34,311 nucleotides of DNA from JACKLD01 sp049297695 (GCA_049297695.1 JBAQUT010000050.1:1-34311); one strand, 5' to 3'; counted from the stretch's first letter, positions 6,222 to 14,653 are shown. Notes: generated from the sequence alone by a model not told the origin. A program made the numbers and translations.

Positions 6222-7366
6222 CAGCGCTTCCTCCGGGGTTGGGCCGCTTGGCTTTTGCGGGTGTGTAATTTCACCACGGGGGTACTCTCGGGCGTTGCAT
6301 GTTCCCGCTCCACCCAGTCACTTTGCGTCAGCTGACGCATCCGGCTGGCCGTGCGCTTAAACGGCTCGGCCGCATCTCCCGCCACGCACAGGTGTTCGGG
6401 GCTTGTGGCGGCACTCATCACCAAGCGTTTTTTGTGTTCGTACAATATGTCAATCAAGGCAATCAACCGTAACGCCACGTTGGCATCCCGCGTGGTCAGT
6501 TCGGGCACACCTTCCAGCACCACGGTGTCGCACACGCGCACCAGTTCCAAAAAATGTTCCCGCCCCAAAAATTTTTCGCACAGTTCGGCAAAGGTAAACC
6601 AACACGCCCTGCCTACCTGACGCTTGGCCACCATATCCGCAGGCAGCGGGGCGGCCACACCCACCGCAAACTGCTCAAACAACATCTGCAATTGGGGCGT
6701 CACAGCCTCCCGCCCTGCCACAATGTAATAGGCAGGCACATCGCTGGGCTTGGCGCGGGTATCTTGCCGATAATCCCGCCCTTCCCCAATATCCAAGGGT
6801 TCCAAATATTTCTGAAGGGTTTTGATAAACGGCATAAACCGGTCGCGGTTCACACCCCCTTGGAACAAATCCTCCATCCCCCAGTTGCTGGTGGCCACCA
6901 CCACCACGCCTTGTTTGAACAACGCCTCCATCAACCGCCCCAGCAACATGGCATCGGCAATGTTGGTAATGTAAAACTCGTCAAAACACAGCACGGCACA
7001 TTCGGCCGCCACATCCGCCGCCACCAACTGCATCAAATCTTGGCCGGGCTTGGTCACCATGTGGTGCATCCGCGTGTGCAGTTCTTGCATAAACGCATGG
7101 AAATGCACCCGCCGCTTGGGCAACGTCACACTCTCAAAAAACAGGTTCATCAACCAGCTTTTGCCGCGCCCCACAGGGCCGTACAGGTAAACCCCCATGG
7201 GCGGCGTCGCCGTATCCGCCCCCAAGGCCTGCAGCAGGTGCTCCAAACGGGTTACCACGCGCACATGGGCGGCATCGGCCACATAGCCGCCTTCCGCCAG
7301 TTTGGCTTTATAGGCCACCAGCAAGCTGGGCGTATGGGGTGTCAAAGTTCGGGCAGCGGCCATCAT
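6221..7366 (-). CDS. zapE: AFG1/ZapE-family cell division ATPase
   Basis: 381 residues, normal for ZapE/AFG1. The Walker A motif is YGPVGRGKSWLMNLFF, Walker B is CAVLCFDEFYITNIADAMLL, and the sensor region is VVVVATSNW. Family-specific stretches include RRVHFHAFMQELH, GGVNRDRFMPFI and WFTFAELCEKFLG. ZapE is a cytoplasmic ATPase that associates with the Z-ring; the mitochondrial homologue Afg1 has quality-control roles. The start could be 7366 or 7363 (two adjacent ATGs). It is divergent from mscS and leads into the ATP-grasp gene with a one-base overlap. Confidence 0.95.
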   Translation of the reverse strand: MMAAARTLTPHTPSLLVAYKAKLAEGGYVADAAHVRVVTRLEHLLQALGADTATPPMGVYLYGPVGRGKSWLMNLFFESVTLPKRRVHFHAFMQELHTRMHHMVTKPGQDLMQLVAADVAAECAVLCFDEFYITNIADAMLLGRLMEALFKQGVVVVATSNWGMEDLFQGGVNRDRFMPFIKTLQKYLEPLDIGEGRDYRQDTRAKPSDVPAYYIVAGREAVTPQLQMLFEQFAVGVAAPLPADMVAKRQVGRACWFTFAELCEKFLGREHFLELVRVCDTVVLEGVPELTTRDANVALRLIALIDILYEHKKRLVMSAATSPEHLCVAGDAAEPFKRTASRMRQLTQSDWVEREHATPESTPVVKLHTRKSQAAQPRRKR

Positions 7367-7511
7367 GTGTTGCGGATTTCTTACATTGTTCTAACGCAAG
7401 TGATACTTTACCCATTACCAAGGTTTGCACCAGACCAAAAGTGTGGCAGCCTCACTTATAAGCACATTAACCGTTACATTCGCACCACAACTTTATAAAG
7501 CACCCGCCACC

Positions 7512-8489
7512 ATGCCCAAAACTCCGGAACCCTCGATCCTCCCCAGCTTCAGCGACCTACTCCCCACCATGCCCAACCTGCCGGGGCTCAACCTTATTTC
7601 CACCAGCACGGAAAAAACCATTTCCAACGCCGCCACCGCCTCGCTCAACTTTGGCAGCCAAGCCACTCAATGGGGCCTTACCATTGCCAGTGCGCTGGGC
7701 ATTTTCATTGCCGGTTGGCTGGTGGCCAAATGGGTGATGAACCGCAGCCACCGCGCACTGGTGAAAGCCAAAGTGGGCGATACCGCCGCCCAGTTCATCG
7801 CCAGCAGCCTGCGCTTCGTCATCATCCTCACGGCCTTCATTTTCGCACTGCTGCAACTGGGCGTTCCAGGCACGTCCATGGCCGCCATTCTGGGTGGTAT
7901 CACCATCGCCTTGGGCTTAGGGCTCAAAGACACTCTCACCAACGTGGCTGCCGGCATCATGCTGCTGGTCAACCGCCCGTTTGAAACCGGCGACTTCATC
8001 CAAATGGACGCCCACAAAGGTACGGTGAAACGCATCAACCTGTTCCAAACCGAAATCAACACGCTGGATAACATCCGTATTTTCGTGCCCAACTTGGTTA
8101 TCTGGAACAGCGCCATCCAAAACCACACCCACAACCGCGTGCGCATGGTGGAAGTGTTTGTGGGCCTTGGCTACCAACATACCGCCGCCCAATGCCGCAA
8201 GGCGCTGGAAGCCGCCCTTGCCCGCGAACCCCTTATTTTGCGCGAACCCGCGCCCTTTGTTGGGCTAGATACTCTGGGCGACAACGCCCAAAACTACCTT
8301 GTGCGCGTGTGGGTGCGCACCACCGATTACGGCAAAGTGCGCTACACCCTTCTGGAACGCATCAAAGCCGCCACCGAAGCCCACAACCTCACCATCCCCT
8401 TCCCTCAACGCACCGTGCACATGGCCTTGCCAGAAAGCAATCCTGCTGCTACCAAACATTCACCCAAAGCTCGGAAAAAACGCTCATGA
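7512..8489 (+). CDS. mscS: Small-conductance mechanosensitive channel (MscS family)
   Basis: 325 residues from the ATG at 7512 (an in-frame ATG at 7425 is less likely). It has two or three N-terminal membrane helices and the pore helix GGITIALGLGLKDTLTNVAAG with the expected Gly/Ala pattern. Next comes the beta domain VNRPFETGDFIQ and then TLDNIRIFVPN followed by the C-terminal alpha/beta domain. The channel opens under membrane tension to release solutes on osmotic downshock. A proline-rich N-terminal extension precedes TM1. The stop overlaps the next gene as ATGA. Confidence 0.93.
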   Translation: MPKTPEPSILPSFSDLLPTMPNLPGLNLISTSTEKTISNAATASLNFGSQATQWGLTIASALGIFIAGWLVAKWVMNRSHRALVKAKVGDTAAQFIASSLRFVIILTAFIFALLQLGVPGTSMAAILGGITIALGLGLKDTLTNVAAGIMLLVNRPFETGDFIQMDAHKGTVKRINLFQTEINTLDNIRIFVPNLVIWNSAIQNHTHNRVRMVEVFVGLGYQHTAAQCRKALEAALAREPLILREPAPFVGLDTLGDNAQNYLVRVWVRTTDYGKVRYTLLERIKAATEAHNLTIPFPQRTVHMALPESNPAATKHSPKARKKRS

Positions 8490-9148
8490 AACATCTCACC
8501 CTCATATTCGCACTTGCAAGCTTCTTAGCATCAACATCTCACGCTGCATCCCCCACCATCGTGGAACTCTTCACCAGCAAATACTGCCCCAGCTGCCCCG
8601 CAGCCGAAAGCTACCTGAAGGAACGCGCCACCGAAGACCCCAACCTCCTCATCGTCATGGAAAACGTCGACTACTGGGATGCCCCTAACCGCATCGACCC
8701 CCACGGAAACCCGGATTTTACCCAACGCCAGTACGATTACTCCAACCTGCTCTCCGATAGGCCCGGCAAAGTGTTCACCCCCCAACCCATCATCAACGGC
8801 GTCACGGTGGCCGAACCGCCCATGTTCCTCGGCTGGGGCAGCGCGCTGCGGGAAGGCCAAGCCCAAACCCCCGCCACCATCACGCTCACCACAACCAAAA
8901 ACGGCATCCTCATCAGCCTCCCCGCAGGCCTGAAAGCCAACGCCCAACACGAACTGTACCTGCTGGGGCTAGAACGCGAAGAAGGCTCCCCCCTCTGGCG
9001 CGCCAAAGGCGTGGTGCAAGCGGGCCAAAATGGGGGCGATACCCTCACCATTCCCACCAGCCAGTTGCCCAAAGGCACCCACGTGCTGGCCCTGCTCCAA
9101 CTCACGGGCCCCGGCAAAGTCGTCGCCGCAGGCCTACTCGCCCGTTAA
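8486..9148 (+). CDS. Secreted DUF1223 thioredoxin-like protein
   Basis: 220 residues with a clear signal peptide (MKHLTLIFALASFLASTSHA, cleavage likely before ASPTIVE). The mature start IVELFTSKYCPSCPAAESYL has a CxxC redox-type motif, and the later VFTPQPIINGVTV is characteristic of DUF1223, a thioredoxin-fold family common in alphaproteobacteria. It is expected to be periplasmic. Its biochemical role is not established. The ATG overlaps the mscS stop (ATGA), so the two are probably one transcript. A repeat follows at 9176. Confidence 0.9.
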   Translation: MKHLTLIFALASFLASTSHAASPTIVELFTSKYCPSCPAAESYLKERATEDPNLLIVMENVDYWDAPNRIDPHGNPDFTQRQYDYSNLLSDRPGKVFTPQPIINGVTVAEPPMFLGWGSALREGQAQTPATITLTTTKNGILISLPAGLKANAQHELYLLGLEREEGSPLWRAKGVVQAGQNGGDTLTIPTSQLPKGTHVLALLQLTGPGKVVAAGLLAR

Positions 9149-9175
9149 AAAAATCTTCATTCCTCTCCTTCAGGT

Positions 9176-9245
9176 AAAGGGGTTAATGGGGTTTACCCCC
9201 TTACGCCAACGGCGTCATGCCCGCGCAGGCGGGCATCCAGGGCTT
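9176..9245. repeat. Composite hairpin repeat, copy B
   Basis: This is the same order as copy A: a G-rich/C-rich stem (GGGG-tttac-CCCC type), ACGCC-aac-GGCGT, then ATGCCCGC-gcag-GCGGGCAT and TCCAGGGCTTA. It lies between the convergent ends of the DUF1223 gene and the ABC ATPase gene. The rest of 9149-9304 shows nothing else. Confidence 0.85.
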
Positions 9246-9304
9246 AAATCGACATACACCAAGCAGTCACAAGCCTTCATAACAAGCTACCGATAAACGA
9301 CTCC

Positions 9305-10045
9305 CTAAACCCCCATCTCCGCCGCTGCCATAAACTCCTTCAACCGCTTGGTTTTGGGCTTGTCTAACATAGCCGGCCCCCCCCGCTCCACAACCTTCCC
9401 ATGGTCCATAAACACCACTTCGTCCGCCGCTTTGCGGGCAAAGCCCATGTGGTGGGTTATCAGCAAAATACCAATGCCACGGGCCTTCACCAACTCCAGC
9501 AAGGCCAGCACCTTGGCGGTTTGCTCCAAATCCAACGCACTCGTAATCTCGTCCAACAACACATAGGTGGGGTTCAACACCAAGGCCCGCGCCAAGGCCG
9601 CCCGCTGGCGCTGCCCGCCGCTGGTTTCGTTGGGATACCTATCCATAAACCCCGCCATATCAAACTGGCCAATCAATTCCTCCAACGCCGTCGCCCCCGC
9701 CACCTTGTCGGGGCACGCCAGCAAACAGTTCTCCCGCAAGGTTAAATGCGGCCATAAAAACAATTGCTGAAACACCACCGTCACCCTGGGCCATGGCTTG
9801 GGCCCAACCCGCTCCACGCTGTCCGCCCCCGCAGGTAGGGGGAAGCCGTACACATGTCTATCCAGCTGCACGTCCCCCGCGTCCGGCGCATCCAACATGC
9901 TCAAACACCGCAACAACGTGGTTTTCCCGCACCCGCTGGGCCCCACCAAGGCCACCAACTTACCGGGCGCCAACTCCACATCCACCCCATCCAAAATCCG
10001 CCGTCCATCCGGCGCCATCTTCACAAGGGCGGTAGCTGTAAGCAT
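9305..10045 (-). CDS. Polar amino-acid ABC transporter, ATP-binding protein
   Basis: 246 residues. Walker A is VGPSGCGKTT, the Q-loop region is VVFQQLFLWPHLTLREN, the signature is TSGGQRQRAALARAL, Walker B is YVLLDEITSALD and the H-loop is LLITHHMGF. The signature Leu is Thr, and DEPTSALD is DEITSALD; both are tolerated variants. The type is GlnQ/HisP-like. It starts 4 bp after the binding-protein gene, in a permease, binding protein, ATPase order. The substrate cannot be assigned. Confidence 0.92.
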   Translation of the reverse strand: MLTATALVKMAPDGRRILDGVDVELAPGKLVALVGPSGCGKTTLLRCLSMLDAPDAGDVQLDRHVYGFPLPAGADSVERVGPKPWPRVTVVFQQLFLWPHLTLRENCLLACPDKVAGATALEELIGQFDMAGFMDRYPNETSGGQRQRAALARALVLNPTYVLLDEITSALDLEQTAKVLALLELVKARGIGILLITHHMGFARKAADEVVFMDHGKVVERGGPAMLDKPKTKRLKEFMAAAEMGV

Positions 10046-10049
10046 GAAA

Positions 10050-10919
10050 TTAATCTAGCTTCGTTGAATATAATGGGGCTGCAAGTAAAAAACTACCCGG
10101 TTTCTGACGATTGTACTTTTGAACCAACATCTCCATAACACCAGCATTCTGAAGTTCCCGAACAGCTGTATTAAGCATATTCCAAAGCCGCATATCATCA
10201 TTGCTCACCATAAGAGTGTTTCCTTGAACACGTACAGGTTCAGAAGATAACAAACGTACAGAATGCGGATTTGATTCCATATAAAGCTCTGCATCTGCTT
10301 TACTAATCAAAGCCATATCGGCTTTGCGTGCCACAACAGCCATCAACGAATCAGCTTCCACGCTCATTGGTGGCATAGGAACGGGTTTCGCCAAAGGAAA
10401 ACGCTCCTTCTGGGCTGTATCAATTGAGGTATTTTCAACAACAGTAATCTGAATATTAGCCTTATTCCAAGCATCCAAATTATTCGCGTAACGGTTATCA
10501 TCTCTTCGTACATAAGCATAAATCGTTTGATAGGCCAACGGAGTCGTATGAGCAATAAATTTAGCTCGCTTAGCGGTTTCCCAACCACCATGACACATGG
10601 CATCTACTTTACCAGCCTGTAATTCAGCTGTTTGAACTCCCCAGTCCACCAAGGTTGTCCATTCCACTTTAATATTCGCTACACGGGCAATCTCATTCAT
10701 ATAATCAATCATGAGTCCTTTTAACTCACCCGTCTTTTCATCTTTCTCAATGGCTGGGGCGTAATAGTTATACCCGCACCGCAACACCCCCGTCCGCATC
10801 ACCCGCTCATAAGCGCTCTCTTTGGCAGCAACAACTCCTTCCCCGCCCTTCGGCCCCCACACATGCCCCATCATAAGGCTCACAGCCACTGCAAGAACAA
10901 ATGTCACAACATATTTCAT
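10050..10919 (-). CDS. Periplasmic solute-binding protein, family 3 (amino-acid type)
   Basis: 289 residues from ATG 10919, with an N-terminal hydrophobic signal or anchor (MKYVVTFVLAVAVSLMMG). Binding-protein motifs include VMRTGVLRCGYNYYAPAIE, then KGLMIDYMNEIARVANIKVE and WGVQTAELQAGKVDAMCHGG. These match the PBPb fold of polar amino-acid transport. The first about 140 bp are GC-rich like the neighbours, while the remaining about 730 bp are distinctly AT-rich. This hints at a recombinant gene or a transferred ligand domain. It is the receptor of the adjacent ABC transporter. Confidence 0.85.
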   Translation of the reverse strand: MKYVVTFVLAVAVSLMMGHVWGPKGGEGVVAAKESAYERVMRTGVLRCGYNYYAPAIEKDEKTGELKGLMIDYMNEIARVANIKVEWTTLVDWGVQTAELQAGKVDAMCHGGWETAKRAKFIAHTTPLAYQTIYAYVRRDDNRYANNLDAWNKANIQITVVENTSIDTAQKERFPLAKPVPMPPMSVEADSLMAVVARKADMALISKADAELYMESNPHSVRLLSSEPVRVQGNTLMVSNDDMRLWNMLNTAVRELQNAGVMEMLVQKYNRQKPGSFLLAAPLYSTKLD

Positions 10920-10973
10920 CAAACTTTTCTTTCGTTTACCAACATACTAACATACCAACATCTAACATACTCT

Positions 10974-11639
10974 TCACTGTTCACTCAAATTCCGCGTAAA
11001 GCGGTGTTTCAGGTACAAAGCTAACCCGTTGATAGGCAAACACACCAGCAAAAAGAAGAACCCCAGCGCCGTGTAAATCTCCACCGGCTTGTAAATGCTG
11101 GCATTAATCCGCTGGGCAACCCTAAAAATCTCCTCCACGCTAATCAAACTGGCAAACAGCGTGGTGTGCAACATGGCCACTTGCAGCATCATCAGGGCTG
11201 GCAACATCTGGCGGAACATAATGGGCAACTGGATATGCCAAAACGTTCTGGGCGCATCCATCCCACACGCCCGCGCCGCCAACACGTATTGCTTGGGGAA
11301 GTCCGCCACCGTCACCCGCACCAAATCCGCCACACCGATGGTGTTCACCAACGCTAGCGTAAACGCCGCCGTAATAAACGGGTCAATCACCACGTTGAAC
11401 ATGGCCTGGATGGGGTAATGCAGCCAAAATAAAAACACCAGCAACGGAACGCCGGAAAGTATAAAACTCACCACCTGCGTGGGCAGCCCCACCTCGGTTT
11501 TATAAGCCGCACCCGCCATTCCAAGGGCCGTGCCACCCACTAACCCGCACGTCCACACAATCAACGCCAACTGCAACGTAACACCCAACCCCTCCAAAAA
11601 CCCTTGGTGATACGTAAAAATAATATCCCACACGCCCAT
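10974..11639 (-). CDS. Polar amino-acid ABC transporter permease
   Basis: 221 residues from ATG 11639 (an upstream ATG at 11660 is an alternative). The segment GFLEGLGVTLQLALIVWTCG is the typical HisM/GlnP N-terminal motif. It is followed by several membrane helices. The EAA-type loop is AARACGMDAPRTFWHIQLP, the contact point for the ATPase. Only one permease gene is visible, so the channel may be a homodimer. The 54 bp before the binding-protein gene contain short TAACATAC-like direct repeats. Confidence 0.9.
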   Translation of the reverse strand: MGVWDIIFTYHQGFLEGLGVTLQLALIVWTCGLVGGTALGMAGAAYKTEVGLPTQVVSFILSGVPLLVFLFWLHYPIQAMFNVVIDPFITAAFTLALVNTIGVADLVRVTVADFPKQYVLAARACGMDAPRTFWHIQLPIMFRQMLPALMMLQVAMLHTTLFASLISVEEIFRVAQRINASIYKPVEIYTALGFFFLLVCLPINGLALYLKHRFTRNLSEQ

Positions 11640-11694
11640 ATCTAAGCCCTTTTGCAACAAACTAGCATAAATCCTTCAGCTTTGGGATGAGAAA

Positions 11695-12429
11695 TTAAAA
11701 GGCTTTCCAGCAGTAGCCTACAGGCTTGTCTTTCTCAAACACCTTCACATCAATCAGCCGCGTGGTATCTGGCGGCAAGGTTACAGACAAACTGCCCTTC
11801 AACGCCAAATCCTTGGTGGTATCCAGCGTGTGGTTCACCACTTTGTCGCCGCTGGTGGCGGTGCTCATGGCCACGGCATTGTCGCCCGCCACCACGCGCA
11901 CACGGGCCACAAGGCCGGCAGGAAGCTTGGCCGTTTGCCCCACTTTGGCAAAACTCAAACTGTAATTCACCACGTTGCCGTCCATGCTGGCGGTCAAATT
12001 CACACACTGTAACAACTCGCGGGATAACTTGGGTTTCAACAACTGCTCGTACGTGGCCACACTTTGCTTCAAGGCCAACAGTTCTTGTTCCATTTCTGTC
12101 AACTTGGTGGTGGCTTCTTCCCGGGCCGTTTCGCTCATGGTCACTTTGGTTTCGGCTTCGGCCCTCAATTTCCGTTCTTCGTCCAGCTTGGTCTTTACGT
12201 CAGCCATTTCAGCTTTGGCCACTTCGCCTTCTTTCTGGATCTTCTCCGCCAACTCCACCTTGTGCTGCATGGATGAAAAATCCAGCTTCAACCACGCCGG
12301 AGCCACCACCCCCGCCGACAACCCAAACCCCACAATCGGCAACGCCACGGCCAACACAATGGAACTCCAAAACAACCCTTTGGAAATATGCAACGTAATC
12401 GGCCGCTTGTCCGTTTCGTTACGCTTCAT
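11695..12429 (-). CDS. Single-pass membrane protein with coiled coil (unknown function)
   Basis: 244 residues from ATG 12429 (ATG 12453 is possible). There is one membrane helix near the N-terminus (LFWSSIVLAVALPIVGFGLS), then a long charged coiled coil (about residues 55-130, rich in E, K and A heptads), then a beta-rich C-terminal domain with an NLTASMDGNVVNYSLSFAKV stretch. The layout resembles DUF6776-type proteins, but I am not sure of the family. The C-terminal domain would be periplasmic. It lies upstream of the amino-acid transporter genes on the same strand. Confidence 0.7.
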   Translation of the reverse strand: MKRNETDKRPITLHISKGLFWSSIVLAVALPIVGFGLSAGVVAPAWLKLDFSSMQHKVELAEKIQKEGEVAKAEMADVKTKLDEERKLRAEAETKVTMSETAREEATTKLTEMEQELLALKQSVATYEQLLKPKLSRELLQCVNLTASMDGNVVNYSLSFAKVGQTAKLPAGLVARVRVVAGDNAVAMSTATSGDKVVNHTLDTTKDLALKGSLSVTLPPDTTRLIDVKVFEKDKPVGYCWKAF

Positions 12430-12555
12430 GATGAGAATGGTATAGGCAGGCATGAAACAGATATAACATATTCCAACACTCTCAACACCTCTTTATCTGA
12501 TAATTTTACCCTATCCTTTCTTGTTTTTGCTTACCACGCTCCTATATATGGCAGT

Positions 12556-13266
12556 ATGGGCACAATGGCAGTAAATTACCTATGGATTTCAAAAGAGGGC
12601 GTACCTTCTACCATTCCCTCTTTCTTGTTTTATCGATTGCAACAAAACACCCAAAATTACAAAAATGATGCGAAATTCACATTATGGCTCAACAACTTTT
12701 CATCTGTCGGAAACTATAGAATCCCTCCAAATCTCTCCATTCGTAACGTTGAAGAATTACCTCCGCTCTCTCCACTTGGTCAGGCAGCTACCATTGAAGG
12801 AGACTTCTGGATCCATATTGACCGTCTCAAACTACAGATTGTTGCTGAAACTCTTAAACAAAACCCCACTATACCAAGTGCCCTTTTTACAGATTTAGAT
12901 ATTCCCGACATTCGCCTTAACGACACAGCCCTACAGCAGCGCCTGCAATCCTATGGCATGGCCTTTGGTGCAACATTTCTCAAAGACTCCAAAGGCCGCA
13001 TTCACATCAAAGACCGTTATGAGAATGGGTATATGGCCTTTTCACAAACGTCGTTAAGCACACTAGAACATATGATACATCATATGAAGGATTACCGTAT
13101 GGCCGACCGCCATACAATCTTCTGGGCTATCCATAATTTTATGGATATTTATGCTCGCAAACAAGGTATCTCCAGCTGGATGGATTCCATAGGGCGTTTG
13201 CCTGTACAACCACCTTGCAACGATCACTCCCACCTCCCCTATGAACAAGCCGAACGACACACATAA
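12556..13266 (+). CDS. AT-rich orphan protein, unknown function
   Basis: 236 residues from ATG 12556; ATG 12565 is equally plausible, and the frame is open further upstream without a good start. I do not recognise the family with confidence. The N-terminal VNYLWISKEG and the later FTDLDIPDIRLND are weakly reminiscent of the VWIG and DxD motifs of DXD-type glycosyltransferases. This is only a hint. The DNA is more AT-rich than its neighbours, suggesting transfer. It is followed by a strong bidirectional terminator shared with rpsI. Confidence 0.65.
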   Translation: MGTMAVNYLWISKEGVPSTIPSFLFYRLQQNTQNYKNDAKFTLWLNNFSSVGNYRIPPNLSIRNVEELPPLSPLGQAATIEGDFWIHIDRLKLQIVAETLKQNPTIPSALFTDLDIPDIRLNDTALQQRLQSYGMAFGATFLKDSKGRIHIKDRYENGYMAFSQTSLSTLEHMIHHMKDYRMADRHTIFWAIHNFMDIYARKQGISSWMDSIGRLPVQPPCNDHSHLPYEQAERHT

Positions 13267-13268
13267 AA

Positions 13269-13293
13269 CAAAACCCCGCATCGCGGGGTTTTG
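13269..13293. terminator. Bidirectional rho-independent terminator
   Basis: CAAAACCCCGC at 13269-13279 pairs with GCGGGGTTTTG at 13283-13293 around a 3-base loop, with A- and T-runs on either side. It lies between the convergent orphan gene (+) and rpsI (-), so it can end both transcripts. Confidence 0.9.
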
Positions 13294-13308
13294 AACAACC
13301 AGCAAACC

Positions 13309-13734
13309 TTAACGCTTGCTGAACTGGGTCGAACGACGGGCCTTGTGTTTCCCGTACTTTTTGCTTTCCACCACGCGGGAGTCGCGGGTCAGGAAGCCCA
13401 GCTTCTTCAGCACGGGGCGGTTTCCAGCCTCGTACAGTTCCAAAGCCTTCGATATTCCGTGGCGCAACGCACCGGCTTGGCCGGAGAGTCCACCGCCGTT
13501 GCAACGGGCAATCACGTCAAACTTACCCGCCATATCCAAGGCGAAGAAAGGTTGGTTGGCAATCATTTGCAGCACGGGGCGGCCAAAGTATTCAGCCATC
13601 TCGCGTCCGTTGATGGTAATGGTGCCCTTACCCTTGGTCAGCCACACGCGGGCAACGGCGTTTTTGCGCTTACCGGTAGCGTAAAAACGTCCGGCTTTTT
13701 CGTTGGCGGCTTTAATGTTCGCAGCAATGCTCAT
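13309..13734 (-). CDS. rpsI: 30S ribosomal protein S9
   Basis: 141 residues. S9 motifs: GRFYATGKRKNAVARVWL, then GREMAEYFGRP, then CNGGGLSGQAGALRHGISKA and the basic C-terminal tail KYGKHKARRSTQFSKR, which reaches the P-site tRNA in the ribosome. It starts 2 bp after the rplM stop, the standard rplM-rpsI pair. Confidence 0.98.
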   Translation of the reverse strand: MSIAANIKAANEKAGRFYATGKRKNAVARVWLTKGKGTITINGREMAEYFGRPVLQMIANQPFFALDMAGKFDVIARCNGGGLSGQAGALRHGISKALELYEAGNRPVLKKLGFLTRDSRVVESKKYGKHKARRSTQFSKR

Positions 13735-13736
13735 GG

Positions 13737-14207
13737 TTAGGCCCCCTTCTTGGCGGGTTTACCAGTGGCGTCAATCACCAAAGGCTTGGGTTGTTGGGCG
13801 GTGTGAGGGTGCTCGGCACCGGCATACACGTGCAGTTTGGTAAACATGTCGCGGCTCAGGCTGCTCCACTTGGGCAACATGCGCTTCACGGCGCGCTCCA
13901 CCAAACGCTCGGGGAAGCGGCCTTCCAGCTCTTCCTTGGCGGTAATGGTTTTCACACCACCAGCAAAACCGGTGTGCTTGTGCCAAACCATGTTGTCTTT
14001 TTTGTGGCCGGTCAGCTTCACTTTTTCGGCATTAATCACAACCACATGGTCGCCATTATCAACGTGAGCAGTAAAATTGGATTTGTGTTTGCCCCGCAAA
14101 ACGGTGGCAATGTGGGTAGAAAGACGTCCCAAGGGTATTCCCGTGGCATCCACCACGTACCAAAGGTTCTTCGTCTCTCCAGCTTTCAGGCTGGTCGTCA
14201 TGTCCAT
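13737..14207 (-). CDS. rplM: 50S ribosomal protein L13
   Basis: 156 residues. L13 motifs: WYVVDATGIPLGRLSTHIA, then LRGKHKSNFTAHVDNGDHVV, then KKDNMVWHKHTGFAGG and PERLVERAVKRMLPK. The ATG at 14207 has an AAGGAG (14217-14222) at good spacing; the in-frame ATG at 14201 would be too far. The C-terminal region VYAGAEHPHTAQQPKPL is typical. A strong promoter and a leader with an SD-pairing hairpin precede it. Confidence 0.98.
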   Translation of the reverse strand: MDMTTSLKAGETKNLWYVVDATGIPLGRLSTHIATVLRGKHKSNFTAHVDNGDHVVVINAEKVKLTGHKKDNMVWHKHTGFAGGVKTITAKEELEGRFPERLVERAVKRMLPKWSSLSRDMFTKLHVYAGAEHPHTAQQPKPLVIDATGKPAKKGA

Positions 14208-14218
14208 ATCAAGACACT

Positions 14219-14240
14219 CCTTTATGACTTGTTATAAAGG
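14219..14240 (-). promoter_or_regulatory. rplM leader hairpin pairing with the Shine-Dalgarno
   Basis: On the minus strand CCTTTAT (14240-14234) and ATAAAGG (14225-14219) form a perfect 7-bp stem with an 8-base loop. The 3' arm includes most of the AAGGAG ribosome-binding site of rplM. Folding would hide the site, a layout suited to translational feedback. Autoregulation by L13 is known in E. coli, but a link here is inference. Confidence 0.6.
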
Positions 14241-14317
14241 GCCTACTTATTGAAAAGTAAGGGTATCCAGAGCAACCTCAGGCCGCTCTCCTGCCATCAC
14301 CATCAAGCAGTGGGCGG

Positions 14318-14346
14318 GTTGTAGGGGGTTTCAAGTATGATGTCAA
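14318..14346 (-). promoter_or_regulatory. Sigma-70-type promoter for rplM-rpsI
   Basis: On the minus strand a perfect TTGACA (14346-14341), a 17-bp spacer and TACAAC (14323-14318). Predicted start is near 14311, leaving a leader of about 100 bases before rplM. Confidence 0.85.
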
Positions 14347-14414
14347 GGATAAATCAACGAAAAACCCTTGCCAAAGCAAGGTAATTTCTATCATTTAAAT
14401 ATATTGGAAAAAAA

Positions 14415-14500
14415 TGGAGCGGAAAAAGGGACTTGCACCCTCGACGTCACGCCAAAGGCGTGCAGCACACAAACACCCATGGCAAGGTGATGCTCTACCA
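14415..14500 (-). pseudogene. tRNA-Gly pseudogene (3' partial copy with hairpin in variable region)
   Basis: The segment repeats the 3' part of the neighbouring tRNA-Gly: the CCA end, the 3' acceptor strand and the D-loop to anticodon stretch GGTAGAGCATCACCTTGCCA. The 5' acceptor strand is absent. The variable region is replaced by about 30 bases containing CACGCC-ttt-GGCGTG, and the T-loop TTCGA is changed to TGCAA. It cannot fold as a working tRNA. It lies 27 bp downstream of the intact gene, as a decayed tandem duplication. Confidence 0.8.
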
Positions 14501-14527
14501 TCATCATTTATGTGTATGAAAAGAAAA

Positions 14528-14602
14528 TGGAGCGGAAAAAGGGACTCGAACCCTCGACCCTCACCATGGCAAGGTGATGCTCTACCACTGAGCTATTTCC
14601 GC
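14528..14602 (-). tRNA. tRNA-Gly (anticodon GCC), CCA encoded
   Basis: Acceptor GCGGAAA/TTTCCGC, D-arm AGCTCAGTGGTAGAGC, anticodon arm TCACC-TTGCCAT-GGTGA with GCC, T-arm GAGGGTTCGAGTCCC-like, discriminator T and encoded CCA at 14530-14528. Confidence 0.97.
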
Positions 14603-14624
14603 CCGTCGCTATCGGACAAGCGGG

Positions 14625-14653
14625 GTTATAAACGGCCTTCACGCGCTTGGCAA
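14625..14653 (-). promoter_or_regulatory. Promoter for tRNA-Gly
   Basis: On the minus strand TTGCCA (14653-14648), a 17-bp spacer and TATAAC (14630-14625), about 23 bases upstream of the mature tRNA end. Confidence 0.8.
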
